A model generated the notes under the pieces. It did not search any database and was not told where the DNA came from. It saw only the letters and a program-made list of their open reading frames with translations. From Burkholderiales bacterium (GTDB taxonomy: Bacteria > Pseudomonadota > Gammaproteobacteria > Burkholderiales > Casimicrobiaceae), in the NCBI GenBank assembly GCA_025935675.1, contig JAICUU010000006.1, forward strand, positions 1 to 39,058: 39,058 bases of DNA, in the 5' to 3' direction. The position numbers were made by a program, and so were the translations under genes. Below, piece by piece: positions 25,101 through 36,178 of the stretch (its first letter is position 1; every line of letters starts with the position of its first letter).

Positions 25101-25270
25101 CGCCGGTGCACGTGCACTACCACGGTCTCTTCGCCGGCCGTCATCACGAGATCGCGCTCGATCTCCTCGCGCGCCTCGGCGTTCCCGTCGACCGCCTCGA
25201 TTGGCTGCGGTCGCGCCTGCCGCTCGTGCCGCGTGCGCTCGCCGGCGCCGGCGCGCGCGCGATCGCCTGA
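22130..25270 (+). CDS. SEC-C / TPR / GT2 / sulfotransferase / GT-A multidomain protein
   Basis: The protein has 1046 residues from the ATG at 22130, where the SEC-C motif begins. Domains in order: SEC-C zinc motif NDLCACGSGKRFKHCHG (Cys7, Cys9, Cys18, His19); TPR-like helices about 34-95; GT2 domain 145-345 with VVVDDGSTDDS and LGADD as the metal-binding acidic motif; P-loop sulfotransferase-like domain about 448-700 with 5'-phosphosulfate loop GVHRSGTSAL (455-464) and 3'-phosphate segment PLRNPLEVAQSLESR (577-591); C-terminal GT-A-like domain 725-1005 with VVLDSDT (DxD at 821-823) and HVHYHG. No signal or membrane segment is seen. It could build and sulfate a glycan in the cytoplasm. The acceptor is unknown. 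The next gene is another sulfotransferase 15 bases on. Confidence 0.88.
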   Translation: MSRNDLCACGSGKRFKHCHGRVDAGGNGGGVSPPRLEALNAHRAGSLGRAEALYREALAANPADTDTLHMLGVVQFERMRYREALELLWDAAERTGWSIDDVRHNVGLAVAKLMSTRANARQEALLAAFVAWQRARESTPPTTPRVSVVLPLFNHARVVAEAIASVGEQTYRDLELVVVDDGSTDDSAGVAAAALATLAIPTQLLRRGHEGAAAAANAGSAAASGEYLAFLGADDRFVAARIERLVAEIARGDPRWGFSRVVEFGDDGRDIDAGAAAMRPPNFLGIEPASFSLLGADVTRSSGNLFVQRALFLRLGGFREDAGHRGWDFAWRAAEAVEPVVVEAPLYRHRLHAGNRSRIGATPATGALDRTAKARLEDAFTHERTVANELSPQFPGNRELLLRAELRAGHGDRVPVPVLRAAAARWRAEGARAPAGAAAGKQGGAGRKTALVVLGVHRSGTSALARVLNLCGAYLPERVMPAKLDINPKGFWETESVNDLDARLLHHLGGEWNRVDFELPREGPLVDEFLDDAEALLRSEYGDEPFILIKDPRVCVLAPLWQRALVRAGYRPAYVVPLRNPLEVAQSLESRGDMPVAQGLLLWLAYMVRVEAFVVAGGADFVHVRYTDLLRDWRGVVGTVARALDVPLDVARDPAGVDAFLEDSLRNHAADDAALDAHLAGESGAAIRGVYTRFLARADGDAAAVAAMPDIRIVDDTPARAATASFVLCIEQNPIREQALLLCESIRRFGGRHRDAEIIAYAPRPGLGVDVETQRALAGMGVAYVDAPLNVECRAYGSANRVAAAAHAERHARGEFIVVLDSDTVILEEPAMPVDADVAARPVDDKGSATRGEGDPFDAYWRALAELCGVPLERLPWIRTTLGHERVRASYNGGLVVARRASGVLGRWSDFFFRSARAGLKPYQGSGVEIVASVGAVGREASEFWGSNQAALALAMWRGDARVAHYPDRYNVPLHLIARDGEIDPRWSAAAPVHVHYHGLFAGRHHEIALDLLARLGVPVDRLDWLRSRLPLVPRALAGAGARAIA

Positions 25271-25285
25271 CGGTGCGCTGAAATC

Positions 25286-25876
25286 ATGGTCGTCTCCGAG
25301 CGTTTGCGATGCATCTTCGTCCATGTGCAGAAGACCGGCGGCTCGTCGATCGAGGTGGCGTTGCGCCAGCACGATCCGTCGATTCCCGAGAAGCCGCACA
25401 ACGCCCGCCGGCACCTGGGCGCGCGCGACGTGCGCGAGCTCGTCGGCCACGCGGCGTGGGACGCGAGCTTCAAGTTCGGCTTCGTGCGCAACCCGTGGGA
25501 CCGGCTCGTGTCGTGGCACAGCATGTGCGTGCAGGCGCCCACGCCCAACGCGTTCGGACGCCACGTCAAGGACCATTTCGCGTCGTTCGAGGATTTCGTG
25601 ATGAAGCCCGACGCGATGCTCGCGCGCACTACGGTGCCACAGGTCGACTATCTCGCCGGACCGGACGGCGTGCCGATCGTCGACTTCATCGGACGCTACG
25701 AGGCGCTGCATCAGGATTACGCGGAGGTCGGCCGGCGGCTCGGCATCGACGGCGCGTTGCCGCACGCCAATCGCTCCGCGCATCGCGGCTACCGCGACTA
25801 TTTCAGCGACGCGATGCGCGACACCGTCGCCGCGCGCTTCGCGCGCGACATCGAGCGCTTCGGCTACACGTTCTGA
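25286..25876 (+). CDS. Sulfotransferase family 2-like protein
   Basis: The protein has 196 residues. The N-terminal strand and 5'-phosphosulfate loop read FVHVQKTGGSSIE (loop 15-21), followed by the conserved RRHLGARDVRELVG region. The 3'-phosphate motif is FVRNPWDRLVSWH (66-77). These are the two PAPS contacts of Sulfotransfer_2 proteins, which sulfate carbohydrates. It is shorter than most members, mainly through a short C-terminal region, but ends with the usual RFARDIERFGY pattern. It is probably co-transcribed with the multidomain transferase 15 bases upstream. The convergent APS kinase gene, which would make its donor PAPS, ends 5 bases away. Confidence 0.9.
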   Translation: MVVSERLRCIFVHVQKTGGSSIEVALRQHDPSIPEKPHNARRHLGARDVRELVGHAAWDASFKFGFVRNPWDRLVSWHSMCVQAPTPNAFGRHVKDHFASFEDFVMKPDAMLARTTVPQVDYLAGPDGVPIVDFIGRYEALHQDYAEVGRRLGIDGALPHANRSAHRGYRDYFSDAMRDTVAARFARDIERFGYTF

Positions 25877-25881
25877 CGCGC

Positions 25882-27402
25882 TTAGGTCGTCAGGAACCCC
25901 CGCCGCCGCAGCTCGTCGACGATGCGCTCGGCGGCCGCTTCCGGGCTCTCCGTCGTGCTGTCGATCCGGAGCTCGGGCGAGAGCGGCGGCTCGTACGGCG
26001 AATCGATGCCGGTGAAGTTGGCGAGCTCGCCGCGACGCGCCTTGCGATAGAGGCCCTTGACGTCGCGCGCTTCGGCGAGCGCGAGCGGCGTGTCGACGAA
26101 CACCTCGACGAACTCGCCTTCGGCAAGCCGGGCGCGCGCCATCGCGCGCTCGTCTCGGAACGGCGAGATGAACGCGGTCAGCACGATGAGGCCGGCGTCG
26201 GCCATCAGGGCCGCGACCTCGGCGATGCGCCGGATGTTCTCGACGCGATCGGCAGCCGTGAAGCCCAGGTCCTTGTTGAGTCCCTTGCGCACGTTGTCGC
26301 CGTCGAGCACGTAGGTGTGGCGGCCCTCGGCGTTGAGCTTGCGGTCGACGAGGTTGGCGATCGTCGACTTGCCGGCGCCGGACAGGCCGGTGAACCACAA
26401 CACGCAGGGCCGCTGCGCCTTCTGTGACGCACGCAAGCGCCGGTCGACGTCGAACGCCTGCCAGTGGAGGTTGGAGGCACGGCGCAGCACGAAGCGGATG
26501 AGGCCGATGCCCACGGTCTCGCTCGTCATCCGGTCGATCAGCGCGAAGCGGCCGAGGTCGTGGTTCTCCGCGTACGGCGCGAAGGGCACCGGCCGATCGA
26601 GCTCGATGTCGCAGACGCCGATGTCGTCGCGGTCGAGCTTGCCTGCGGCGACGTGCTCGAGCGTGTTGACGTTGACCCGGTACTTGATCGGCGCGACCGT
26701 CGCGTTCGCGGTGTGCGCGCCGATCTTCATCCGGTAGCTGCGACCGCGCAGCAGCGGCGCCGCGTCCACCCAGACGATCGTCGCTTCGAACTGATCCGCG
26801 CTGGCCGACGGTGCCGCGGTTTTGGCAGCCTCCGCGCCCGCACGATCGGCGTTCGCCGACTCGAGGCATTCGATCAGCGAGGGACCGGTGTACCACGCCA
26901 TGCGCCCGCTTCGCGTGGCGATGTTGTCGCCGCGCGTGGAGGAAACCGGGATCTCGACGATGTCGGCGATGCCGAGGTCGATCGCGAACGCGCGAAAATC
27001 GTCGACGATTGCATCGAACGGCGCTTCGGCACCGTCGACGAGATCCATGCCGTCGACGGCGAGGACGACGTGCCGGATGCCGAGCAGCGACAGGAGATGC
27101 GCATCGCGGCGGGTGGACTCGATGACGCCCTTGCGCGCGTCGACGCGCAGGATCGCGAGGTCGGCGCCCGCGGCGCCGTCGATCATGGGGGCGGTCACGT
27201 GCGCGGCCGACGCATCGACGACGGTGATACGCCGCGCCGTGGAAATCGAGCGGCCGCCGCCATCGTCCGTGCCACCGCCGTGGCCGGCGGCGACAGCCTC
27301 CGGCATGAGCGGGCCCAGCAGCGGGCCCGCGTCATCGCCGCCTCCGCAGACGACGACTCGCAACGGCGGTCGAGCCTGGTCTGCGATGTCGGACGACGGC
27401 AT
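25882..27402 (-). CDS. APS kinase fused to degenerate CysN-like domain
   Basis: The protein has 506 residues. The C-terminal half (about 330-506) is an intact adenylylsulfate kinase: P-loop GLSGAGKST 339-347, [37 protein letters not shown] with Ser413, and [16 protein letters not shown]. It phosphorylates APS to PAPS. The N-terminal half aligns with CysN, the GTPase subunit of ATP sulfurylase, but is crippled. The GTP P-loop GSVDDGKST becomes GGGDDAGPL (20-28). The switch I segment is missing, DTPGH becomes DASAA (63-67) and NKMD becomes DGMD (117-120). Beta-barrel domain II is deleted near 187-204, while domain III (205-305) survives. No cysD is nearby. The stop of the M1-peptidase fusion gene is 25 bases upstream on the same strand. 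Confidence 0.92.
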   Translation of the reverse strand: MPSSDIADQARPPLRVVVCGGGDDAGPLLGPLMPEAVAAGHGGGTDDGGGRSISTARRITVVDASAAHVTAPMIDGAAGADLAILRVDARKGVIESTRRDAHLLSLLGIRHVVLAVDGMDLVDGAEAPFDAIVDDFRAFAIDLGIADIVEIPVSSTRGDNIATRSGRMAWYTGPSLIECLESANADRAGAEAAKTAAPSASADQFEATIVWVDAAPLLRGRSYRMKIGAHTANATVAPIKYRVNVNTLEHVAAGKLDRDDIGVCDIELDRPVPFAPYAENHDLGRFALIDRMTSETVGIGLIRFVLRRASNLHWQAFDVDRRLRASQKAQRPCVLWFTGLSGAGKSTIANLVDRKLNAEGRHTYVLDGDNVRKGLNKDLGFTAADRVENIRRIAEVAALMADAGLIVLTAFISPFRDERAMARARLAEGEFVEVFVDTPLALAEARDVKGLYRKARRGELANFTGIDSPYEPPLSPELRIDSTTESPEAAAERIVDELRRRGFLTT

Positions 27403-27427
27403 GGCGACGATGCGGCAGCGAAGCGCG

Positions 27428-30400
27428 CTACTCGATCGACACGGCGATCGTGTTGTCGCGCGGTGTGCGGTCGATCAGCTCGTTCATCGGGTCGATGCCG
27501 GCGCGCGCGGGCCTCGCGGCGACGTCGAAGGTGAACGTCGCGTCCGTGGCGTCGAAGGACCTCTTCTCGAGGTAGAGCGGCTTGCCGTCGGCATCGAGCA
27601 CGCCGACGTCGATCCAGTCGTGCAGCGGCGCGTCCTTCTCGTTGCCGAGGCCGTCCGCCTTGCGCTTGTGCGCGGCGACCTTCAGCGTGACGGCGTAGTG
27701 ACCGTTCGCCAGCGCCCTGGCAGTCGCCGAGACCGCGCGGTTGTCGTAGAGCGTGATCGTCTCGAACATGTCCTCGATCAGGTACTGGTACTTGCCCGGC
27801 GTCACCTCGCGCAGGTCGCGCAGGAACTCGGTCGTGTTGGGGTAGGGCGGGCCCTTGAACGCGTGGTCGTCGCGGAATTTGCGCAGTGCGCGGTCGACGT
27901 TGTCCTCGCCGATGTAGTCGGCCAGCGCGTACATGACGAGGCTGCCCTTCCGGTAGTGAATGTAGTCCTGGTTCTCGACGCGCGCGAGCGGCTGCTCCTT
28001 CTTCTGCTCGGTGGCGCGACCCAGCAGGTAGCGGTCGAGCTCGTACGCGAGGAAGCGCTGCATCTTCGCGGCACCATACTTTTTCTTCATCACCATCAGC
28101 GCCGAGTACTGCGAGAAGGTCTCCGACAGCATCGCCACGCCCTGCACGTCGCCGCCGATCACCTGGTGCGCCCACCATTGGTGCGCGACCTCGTGCGCGG
28201 TGACGTAGTACGGGTAATCGATGTCGTCCTTCGCGTCCTCGCGCACGCGGGCGATGAAGCCGATGCCCTCCGAGTAGGGCACGGTGTTGGGGAACGACTG
28301 CGCGAACGTCGCGTAGCGCGGGAACTCGATGATCCGGAACTGGCGATACTGGTACGGCCCGAAGTTCGTCGAGTAGTAGTCCAGCGACGCCTTGGTCGCG
28401 TCGAGCATCCGCGCTATGTTGTACTCGTGGCCGGGCTGGTACCAGACCTCGAGCGGGACGTCGTGCCAGCGGTCCTTGCGCACCGCGTAGCGTCCCGACT
28501 GCACGGCGAAGAAGTCGAGGATCGGCACGTCCATCCTGTACAGGAAGTGGCGGCGGCCACCGTCCTCCCATTCGCGGTCCAGGTAGCCCGGCGCGATCGC
28601 AAGCTGGTCGGGATCGGTGCTGACCTCGGCCTCGAAGCTCACCCAGTCGGCGTAGGGCGTGAGGCCGTTCGCCGCGAGCCCGGCCGGATCGTCGCGATCG
28701 CGCATCCGCTCCTTGGGCGCGAGCCCGAACTTCTTGCGATCGCGGTCGCTCAGCAGCTCGACGCGCTCGTCGTAGCCGATCACGGGCAGCGCGAAGAGGC
28801 CGTTGACGAAGCTGCCGTTGTAGACGACCGCGGTGTTGCTGCCTCGATTCTTGAACCCGTGCGTCGCCACTTCGATGTCGAACGTCATCGTCAGCGCCGC
28901 GCCCGGCGCGAGCGGCGTCGCCAGCCGGTAGCTGCGCACGCCGGTCAGCTTGTCGTCGTCGGCGAGCGTCGCCGGCACGCCGAAGTCGATCGTGCGGATG
29001 TCGACGTCGTCGCCTTGCAGCCAGCCGAGGTGGATCGTGTCGACCGCGGCGGCGTTGCGATTGACGAGACCGAGCGTGCCGTGCATCCGCACGCGCTGCT
29101 CGCGCGGAAAGAGGTCGATCGCGACCTTGACCGCGGAGACCTTGGGCTGCGGGTCGGCGGCCGTGCGACGGTACTTCTTCTCGTAGTCGGCCTGCCGCGC
29201 CTGCATGTCGTGGCCGGTGACGTAACGGTTGAGGATGTTGGTGTTGTAGAAGATGAAACCGCCGAGCGCGGCGGTGGCGAGCGCGCCGATGCCGGCAAAT
29301 GCTGCAACACGCGGCGTCAGGCGCGCGCGCGCCTGCACGAGACGGCCGCGCCAGCCGGTCGGCGTGCCACGCGCCCATGCGAGGTAGGCGGTGATGGCGA
29401 GCAGCAGCGCCCAGCCCGCGTAATAGGCGTTGAACGCGCGAAGGCGCGGCAGGAAGTGACCGTAGCCGTTCATGTCCGAGTACGTGTACTCGGCCTCGTT
29501 GCCATAGAGGTAGAGGTTGTGCTCGAAGCCCAGCGGCACGGCGAAGGTCACCAGCAGGAAGTACACGATCATCAGGAAATGACCGAGGTACTTGTGGCCG
29601 ACGAGCGATTGCAGCGTGATCGCGAGCACGCAGACGAGCCAGTACTGGACGAGGCCGATGCCGAAGAGCTCGTGCAGGTAGAGGAGCGGCTCGTAGTGGT
29701 GGTAGCCCTTGACGGTCTGGATCGCCATGCCGCACAGCATCAGCACCGCCTGCAGCACGACGGGCACGAGCATCAGCGCGAAGAGCTTGGCGAGGAACGG
29801 CAGCCACGTCGGGATCGGCAGCGCGTCGTGGATCTGGTCGAGGCGGTTGTCGCGCTCGCGCCATACGAGCTCGCCCGCGTAGAACGTGATGATGACGAGC
29901 ATGAACACGCCGAACGAGCCCGCGACCAGCCCGGTCATCTGGTAGGTCACCGGCCACGTCGACGTGCCGAAGATGCTGCCGAGCGTGGTGCTGGCGAACA
30001 CGATGAAGGCGATGCCGGCGAGCGCGAACACGGCGAAGTAGATGTTCTTCACGGTCTCGCGGAAATAGAGCCACGTCATCCGCGGCAGCAAACCGAGCGC
30101 GCCGAAGCGCCCCGGCGCGGGCGCGGTCGCGCGGAACGGCACCACCGGCGGCTCGGCGACGGCGCCGGCGACGCGCGGCGCGCGCGTGCCGCTGGCCGGC
30201 CACGCGAAGCGAAAGCGCCAGTAGCAGAACGCCATGATCGCGGCGCCGATGCCGATCCACAGAGCGCGGTTGGCGGCGAGCACGCCGTCGAGCGGCACCA
30301 GCGCCGCGTTGCGGTCGGCGATCGTCCAGTAGCGCGTCAGCACGGCGGCGGCGGTGACGCCGAAGGGATCGATCAGCGCCGCGATCGTCTTGTTATCGAC

Positions 30401-31015
30401 GTCGCGCAACAGCGAGCGCGCGATCAGGTAGCCGATCAGCGCGAGCACGCTGCCGAGGTAGACCGGCAACATCCGCCGCGACAGCGCGGCGACGCAGAAG
30501 AACACGCCGCCCAGCCAGATCAGGTTGGGCAGCAGCATCGTCGCGTACGGCAGCACGTAGGGCAGCAGTCGCCGCGGGCCGAGCCGGTCGGGATCGATGC
30601 CGGGGAGGAACGTGCCGAGGAACGCGCCGATCGAGAGGCTCGACAACACGACCAGCATCACGACGAGCGCCCCGGCGAAACGGCCGCCGAGGTAATGCCA
30701 TTTGGCGATCGGCGCGGTGAAGAAGAAATTCTCGGTGCGGTTCTCGAAATCCTGCTGGACCGCGCGGCCGGCGATCGCCGCGATCACGGTCAGCGCGGCG
30801 AGGCCGAGGAATGCGATCGTCTGCTGGATCGCGTAGGGCGAGTTGATCCAGACCTTGCTGCTGTCGAACACCACCGCCGCATCGGCGAACACGCCGCCGG
30901 CCGCCGCGGTCCACAGCAACGCCAGCGCGCCGAACACGATGAAGTACACCCACGTCGACAGCCGCCGCAGCCTCGTGGAGACCTCGAAGCCCGCGATCGC
31001 GAGAAGATTGCCCAT
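27428..31015 (-). CDS. ABC-2 permease fused to M1-like metallopeptidase
   Basis: The protein has 1195 residues. Residues 1-270 and 310-600 hold about twelve transmembrane helices in two ABC-2-type sets, with the typical [17 protein letters not shown] and [19 protein letters not shown] coupling segments. From about 620 to the end lies an M1 aminopeptidase-like ectodomain. Zinc site HEVAHQWW (941-948) with Glu965 as third ligand gives HExxH-x19-E, one residue longer than classical M1 enzymes. The GxMEN exopeptidase motif is not seen, and FPNTVPYSE stands in its place. It probably couples transport across the inner membrane with periplasmic proteolysis. The partner ATPase gene ends 9 bases upstream. 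Confidence 0.92.
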   Translation of the reverse strand: MGNLLAIAGFEVSTRLRRLSTWVYFIVFGALALLWTAAAGGVFADAAVVFDSSKVWINSPYAIQQTIAFLGLAALTVIAAIAGRAVQQDFENRTENFFFTAPIAKWHYLGGRFAGALVVMLVVLSSLSIGAFLGTFLPGIDPDRLGPRRLLPYVLPYATMLLPNLIWLGGVFFCVAALSRRMLPVYLGSVLALIGYLIARSLLRDVDNKTIAALIDPFGVTAAAVLTRYWTIADRNAALVPLDGVLAANRALWIGIGAAIMAFCYWRFRFAWPASGTRAPRVAGAVAEPPVVPFRATAPAPGRFGALGLLPRMTWLYFRETVKNIYFAVFALAGIAFIVFASTTLGSIFGTSTWPVTYQMTGLVAGSFGVFMLVIITFYAGELVWRERDNRLDQIHDALPIPTWLPFLAKLFALMLVPVVLQAVLMLCGMAIQTVKGYHHYEPLLYLHELFGIGLVQYWLVCVLAITLQSLVGHKYLGHFLMIVYFLLVTFAVPLGFEHNLYLYGNEAEYTYSDMNGYGHFLPRLRAFNAYYAGWALLLAITAYLAWARGTPTGWRGRLVQARARLTPRVAAFAGIGALATAALGGFIFYNTNILNRYVTGHDMQARQADYEKKYRRTAADPQPKVSAVKVAIDLFPREQRVRMHGTLGLVNRNAAAVDTIHLGWLQGDDVDIRTIDFGVPATLADDDKLTGVRSYRLATPLAPGAALTMTFDIEVATHGFKNRGSNTAVVYNGSFVNGLFALPVIGYDERVELLSDRDRKKFGLAPKERMRDRDDPAGLAANGLTPYADWVSFEAEVSTDPDQLAIAPGYLDREWEDGGRRHFLYRMDVPILDFFAVQSGRYAVRKDRWHDVPLEVWYQPGHEYNIARMLDATKASLDYYSTNFGPYQYRQFRIIEFPRYATFAQSFPNTVPYSEGIGFIARVREDAKDDIDYPYYVTAHEVAHQWWAHQVIGGDVQGVAMLSETFSQYSALMVMKKKYGAAKMQRFLAYELDRYLLGRATEQKKEQPLARVENQDYIHYRKGSLVMYALADYIGEDNVDRALRKFRDDHAFKGPPYPNTTEFLRDLREVTPGKYQYLIEDMFETITLYDNRAVSATARALANGHYAVTLKVAAHKRKADGLGNEKDAPLHDWIDVGVLDADGKPLYLEKRSFDATDATFTFDVAARPARAGIDPMNELIDRTPRDNTIAVSIE

Positions 31016-31024
31016 GCGGGGGTC

Positions 31025-31927
31025 CTAGGCGGCTTGCGCGACCGGCTCGAGCCGCCCGCCGATCGCTGCGAAGTAGACGTCCTCGAGTGTCGCCTCGACC
31101 GGCACGAAGCCGACGCCCGGCGAGGCGTCGGCGACGACGTTGACGAGCGTCCGCCCGGCGACGAGGCGCGTCGAGATCACCGGCAGCGCGGCGCGCGTCG
31201 CCTCGAGGTCGGTGCGGGCGATCGCGCGCTGCCACACGCGGCCGACGAGACCGCGGGTCAGCGTCTCGGGTTGCCCGGTGAGCCGCACGCGTCCCCGGTC
31301 GATGATCGCCATGTTCGCGCAGAGGTCCGAGACGTCGGAGACGATGTGCGTCGACAGGATGACGATGACGTTCTCGCCGATTTCGGCAAGCAGGTTGTGG
31401 AAGCGCACGCGCTCCTCGGGATCGAGCCCCGCGGTCGGCTCGTCGACGATGACGAGCCGCGGGTTGCCAAGCAGCGCCTGCGCGATGCCGAAGCGCTGGC
31501 GCATGCCGCCCGAGTAGCCGCCGAGCGCCTTCTTGCGCACGTCCCACAGGTTCACCTGGCGCAGCAGCGAATCGACGACGTCGCGCCGCGTGCCGCGCAC
31601 GGCGATGCCCTTGAGCCGCGCGAGATGGTCGAGCATGTCTTCGGCGGATACCTTCGGGTAGACGCCGAAATCCTGCGGCAGGTAGCCGAGGATGCGGCGC
31701 ACCGCGTCCTTGTCGCGCAGCACGTCGATGTCGCCGAGTCGCGCCGATCCCGCGTCGGCGTCCTGCAGCGTCGCGAGCGTGCGCATCAGCGTCGACTTGC
31801 CGGCGCCGTTCGGCCCGAGCAGGCCGAACATGCCATTCGGCACGTCGAGCGAGACGTCGTCGAGCGCGCGCACGCCGTTGGGATAGGTCTTGCAGAGTCC
31901 GGAGATGGACAGGATCGAGGAGGTCAC
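31025..31927 (-). CDS. ABC transporter ATP-binding protein, partner of the peptidase-permease
   Basis: The protein has 300 residues from a GTG at 31927 with AAGGG 5 bases upstream. Walker A is GPNGAGKST (38-46), the Q-loop is LPQDFGVYPKVS, the signature is YSGGMRQR (138-145), and Walker B is LVIVDEPTAGLDP with the H-loop STHIV. The C-terminal 80 residues are the accessory region typical of ABC-2 exporters. It is followed 9 bases later by the permease-M1 fusion and 25 bases after that by the APS kinase fusion, suggesting one three-gene operon. Confidence 0.94.
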   Translation of the reverse strand: MTSSILSISGLCKTYPNGVRALDDVSLDVPNGMFGLLGPNGAGKSTLMRTLATLQDADAGSARLGDIDVLRDKDAVRRILGYLPQDFGVYPKVSAEDMLDHLARLKGIAVRGTRRDVVDSLLRQVNLWDVRKKALGGYSGGMRQRFGIAQALLGNPRLVIVDEPTAGLDPEERVRFHNLLAEIGENVIVILSTHIVSDVSDLCANMAIIDRGRVRLTGQPETLTRGLVGRVWQRAIARTDLEATRAALPVISTRLVAGRTLVNVVADASPGVGFVPVEATLEDVYFAAIGGRLEPVAQAA

Positions 31928-32264
31928 GGCGGCCCTTGGGCGTCGACGATGCCGCGGATTATGAGGGTGCGCGGGGACGCCGGACAACGACGCGGTACGG
32001 GCGGCGTCGGCGGGCGACGAACAGGCGCCGGCGGCGACGAAGCCCCGGCGCCGACGCGCTATGCCCGCCATTGCCGATGCACGGCACGGGAACCGTTTCC
32101 CCCGGCGGTGTTCAGAGGTGCAATGGCCCCGCGGCCGGCAATCGCGCCACCGGACGTGGGCGCTGGACGACCTGCGCGGGACATGCGAACGTTGCAAGGT
32201 TCTGCGCCGATCCGCGACCCATTGTCACGCGCGCCCTTCGGCGCGACGCATCGAGGAGCTCACC
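31928..32264. other. Divergent intergenic region ABC ATPase / msrA
   Basis: These 337 bases separate divergent genes. On the minus strand there is a promoter candidate (listed separately). A GGAAC-CG-TTTCC near-palindrome is visible at about 32088. On the plus strand TTGCAAGG (about 32189) could be part of an msrA promoter, but no matching -10 is seen. Frames running through the region have no recognisable protein character. Confidence 0.4.
31958..31987 (-). promoter_or_regulatory. Candidate promoter of the ABC ATPase operon
   Basis: On the minus strand TTGTCC (31987-31982) and CATAAT (31963-31958, 5 of 6 match) are 18 bases apart. Initiation would fall near 31951, about 24 bases before the GTG start. 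Confidence 0.35.
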
Positions 32265-32939
32265 ATGTTCGATCGATTTCACCAGCGCGCCGTCGCCCTG
32301 GCGGGCGCGGGCCTCGTCTTCGTGTTGCAGGGCTGCGGGGCGACGCAGGCCGCCGTGACGCTGCCGCCCCCCGCGCAGGATGTCGCCGCCTCCAGCAAGG
32401 CGCCGCAGACCGCCGTGTTCGCCGGCGGCTGCTTCTGGGGCGTCGAGGCGGTCTTTCGCCACGTCAAGGGCGTGAAGAGCGCGGTCTCCGGCTACGCCGG
32501 CGGCACGGTCAAGGCGCCGAGCTACGAGCTCGTCAGCACCGGCCGGACCGGCCACGCCGAATCGGTGGAGGTCGTCTTCGATCCGGCGCAGGTGTCCTAC
32601 GGCCAGCTGCTGCGCGTGTTCTTCTCGGTGGCGCACGATCCGACCGAGCTCAACCGGCAGGGGCCGGACCACGGCACGCAGTACCGCTCGGCGATCTTCA
32701 CGACGAACGACGAGCAGGCCAAGGTGGCGCGCGCGTACATCGCGCAGCTCGACGCGGCGAAGGCGTTCCCGGGCCCGATCGTGACGCAGGTGACGCCGCT
32801 GCCGGCGTTCTACGAAGCGGAGGCGTACCACCAGAATTACGCGGCGCTGCACCCGACGCAGCCGTACATCGCGTTCAACGACCTGCCGAAGGTCGACCAC
32901 CTGCGCGAGCAGTTTCCCTCGCTCTACCGCAACCCCTAG
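32265..32939 (+). CDS. msrA: Lipoprotein peptide-methionine (S)-S-oxide reductase MsrA
   Basis: The protein has 224 residues. The ATG at 32265 follows the strong ribosome site GAGGAG. A lipoprotein signal with lipobox VLQGC (Cys24) targets it to the envelope, where it repairs oxidised methionines. The active site is AGGCFWG (Cys56), followed by SGYAGG, GHAESVEVVFDP, DPTELNRQGPDHGTQYRS and AYHQNY, all MsrA hallmarks. Cys56 is the only cysteine in the mature protein besides the acylated one. There is no resolving cysteine, so it is a one-Cys MsrA that needs an external reductant. It stands alone, convergent with lon. Confidence 0.94.
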   Translation: MFDRFHQRAVALAGAGLVFVLQGCGATQAAVTLPPPAQDVAASSKAPQTAVFAGGCFWGVEAVFRHVKGVKSAVSGYAGGTVKAPSYELVSTGRTGHAESVEVVFDPAQVSYGQLLRVFFSVAHDPTELNRQGPDHGTQYRSAIFTTNDEQAKVARAYIAQLDAAKAFPGPIVTQVTPLPAFYEAEAYHQNYAALHPTQPYIAFNDLPKVDHLREQFPSLYRNP

Positions 32940-33005
32940 CAGGCGGTACACGGCCATCGCGCGCCCGGCGGGGCGAACCGCGCCGCGGGCGGCGCCGGCC
33001 GAACC

Positions 33006-35461
<2,456 letters not shown>

Positions 35462-35465
<4 letters not shown>

Positions 35466-35881
35466 CGCGGCGTTCCGTTCTTGGCGAGGCGCAGCACGAG
35501 GCAGCCCTGCACGAGCTCGGGTTTGCCGACCTCGAACCGACCGGGGGGCAGGGCGATGCGACGTTCGAACGCGCCGTAGGGAATCTCGAGCTGGCGCACC
35601 GCGTGGCGTGAGCCGGCCAGGGGCAACGGCCGCGTGCCGCGCACGATCAGTGCTGCGGGCTCCTGCACGACCTCGACGGCGTCGGCCGGCACGCCGGGCA
35701 TCGCGACGACGATCACCACCTCGCGTTCATCCTCGAACACGTCGAGCGGCGGCTGCCACGTCATTCGCGCGCGCGACGATGTCGTCAGCCGGAAGAACTG
35801 GCGATGCATGCGCTCGGCCTCGTCCATGAGGTCGAGGGCCTGCGACCACATCCAGGCGGTGGGATGGTGGCGGCTGGTCAT
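35462..35881 (-). CDS. Hsp20/alpha-crystallin small heat-shock protein
   Basis: The protein has 139 residues. A short N-terminal arm (1-42) is followed by the alpha-crystallin domain. PPLDVFEDEREVVIVVAMPGVPADAV is its start, and GAFERRIALPPG and LVQGCLVLRLAK are its closing strands. The conserved A-x-x-x-n-G-v-L segment is present as ELVQGCLVL. No C-terminal IxI/V motif follows, since the protein stops at KNGTPR, so oligomer assembly may differ from typical members. It would hold unfolding proteins for the Lon protease, whose gene it overlaps by 4 bases. Confidence 0.93.
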
Positions 35882-35924
35882 GGCTTACCGGGAGAGGCGC
35901 GGAAAGGTCGGCACCGAATCATTG

Positions 35925-35949
35925 TGAGGGCGCGCGACCGCACTTCAAT
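35925..35949 (-). promoter_or_regulatory. Candidate sigma-32 promoter of hsp20-lon
   Basis: On the minus strand ATTGAA (35949-35944) and CCCTCA (35930-35925) are 13 bases apart. This resembles the heat-shock consensus CTTGAA / CCCCAT. Initiation would be about 35-40 bases before the hsp20 ATG. The fit is partial, but the downstream genes are classic heat-shock targets. Confidence 0.35.
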
Positions 35950-36070
35950 CGCACCGGTTGCAGGTGTCGAATTTATTGACGGTTGCGCAGGTGAAGCCGC
36001 AGCTGGATCGCGCAACCCGTTGTTATTGAACAATTGTGTGAAATGGAATGCTTCGTGCATGTGTGCTACA

Positions 36071-36178
36071 CGTGGAAGTTCACACGATCTTTTCCGAGCC
36101 CTCGACGCTGGTCCTCGCGGTCACCGCGCTCGTCGTCTGCGTGGTGATGCGCGTCGTCGCCCGTCGTCGACGCAAGTA
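36071..36178 (+). CDS. Possible small single-span membrane peptide
   Basis: A GTG-initiated frame encodes 35 residues. A short polar start is followed by a hydrophobic stretch (STLVLAVTALVVCVVM) and a strongly basic tail (RVVARRRRK), the arrangement of small single-pass membrane proteins. GTG codons at 36062 and 36038 could extend it. No good ribosome site is visible before any of these starts, and no family was recognised, so it may be chance. Its position in the AT-richer island and its TM-plus-basic layout are the only support. Confidence 0.25.

Noticed and set aside
31023-31029. CCTAGGC string near the end of the ABC ATPase gene
   Set aside because: It includes the gene's stop codon and lacks the flanking TTG/CAA arms of the MarR sites, so it is probably chance.
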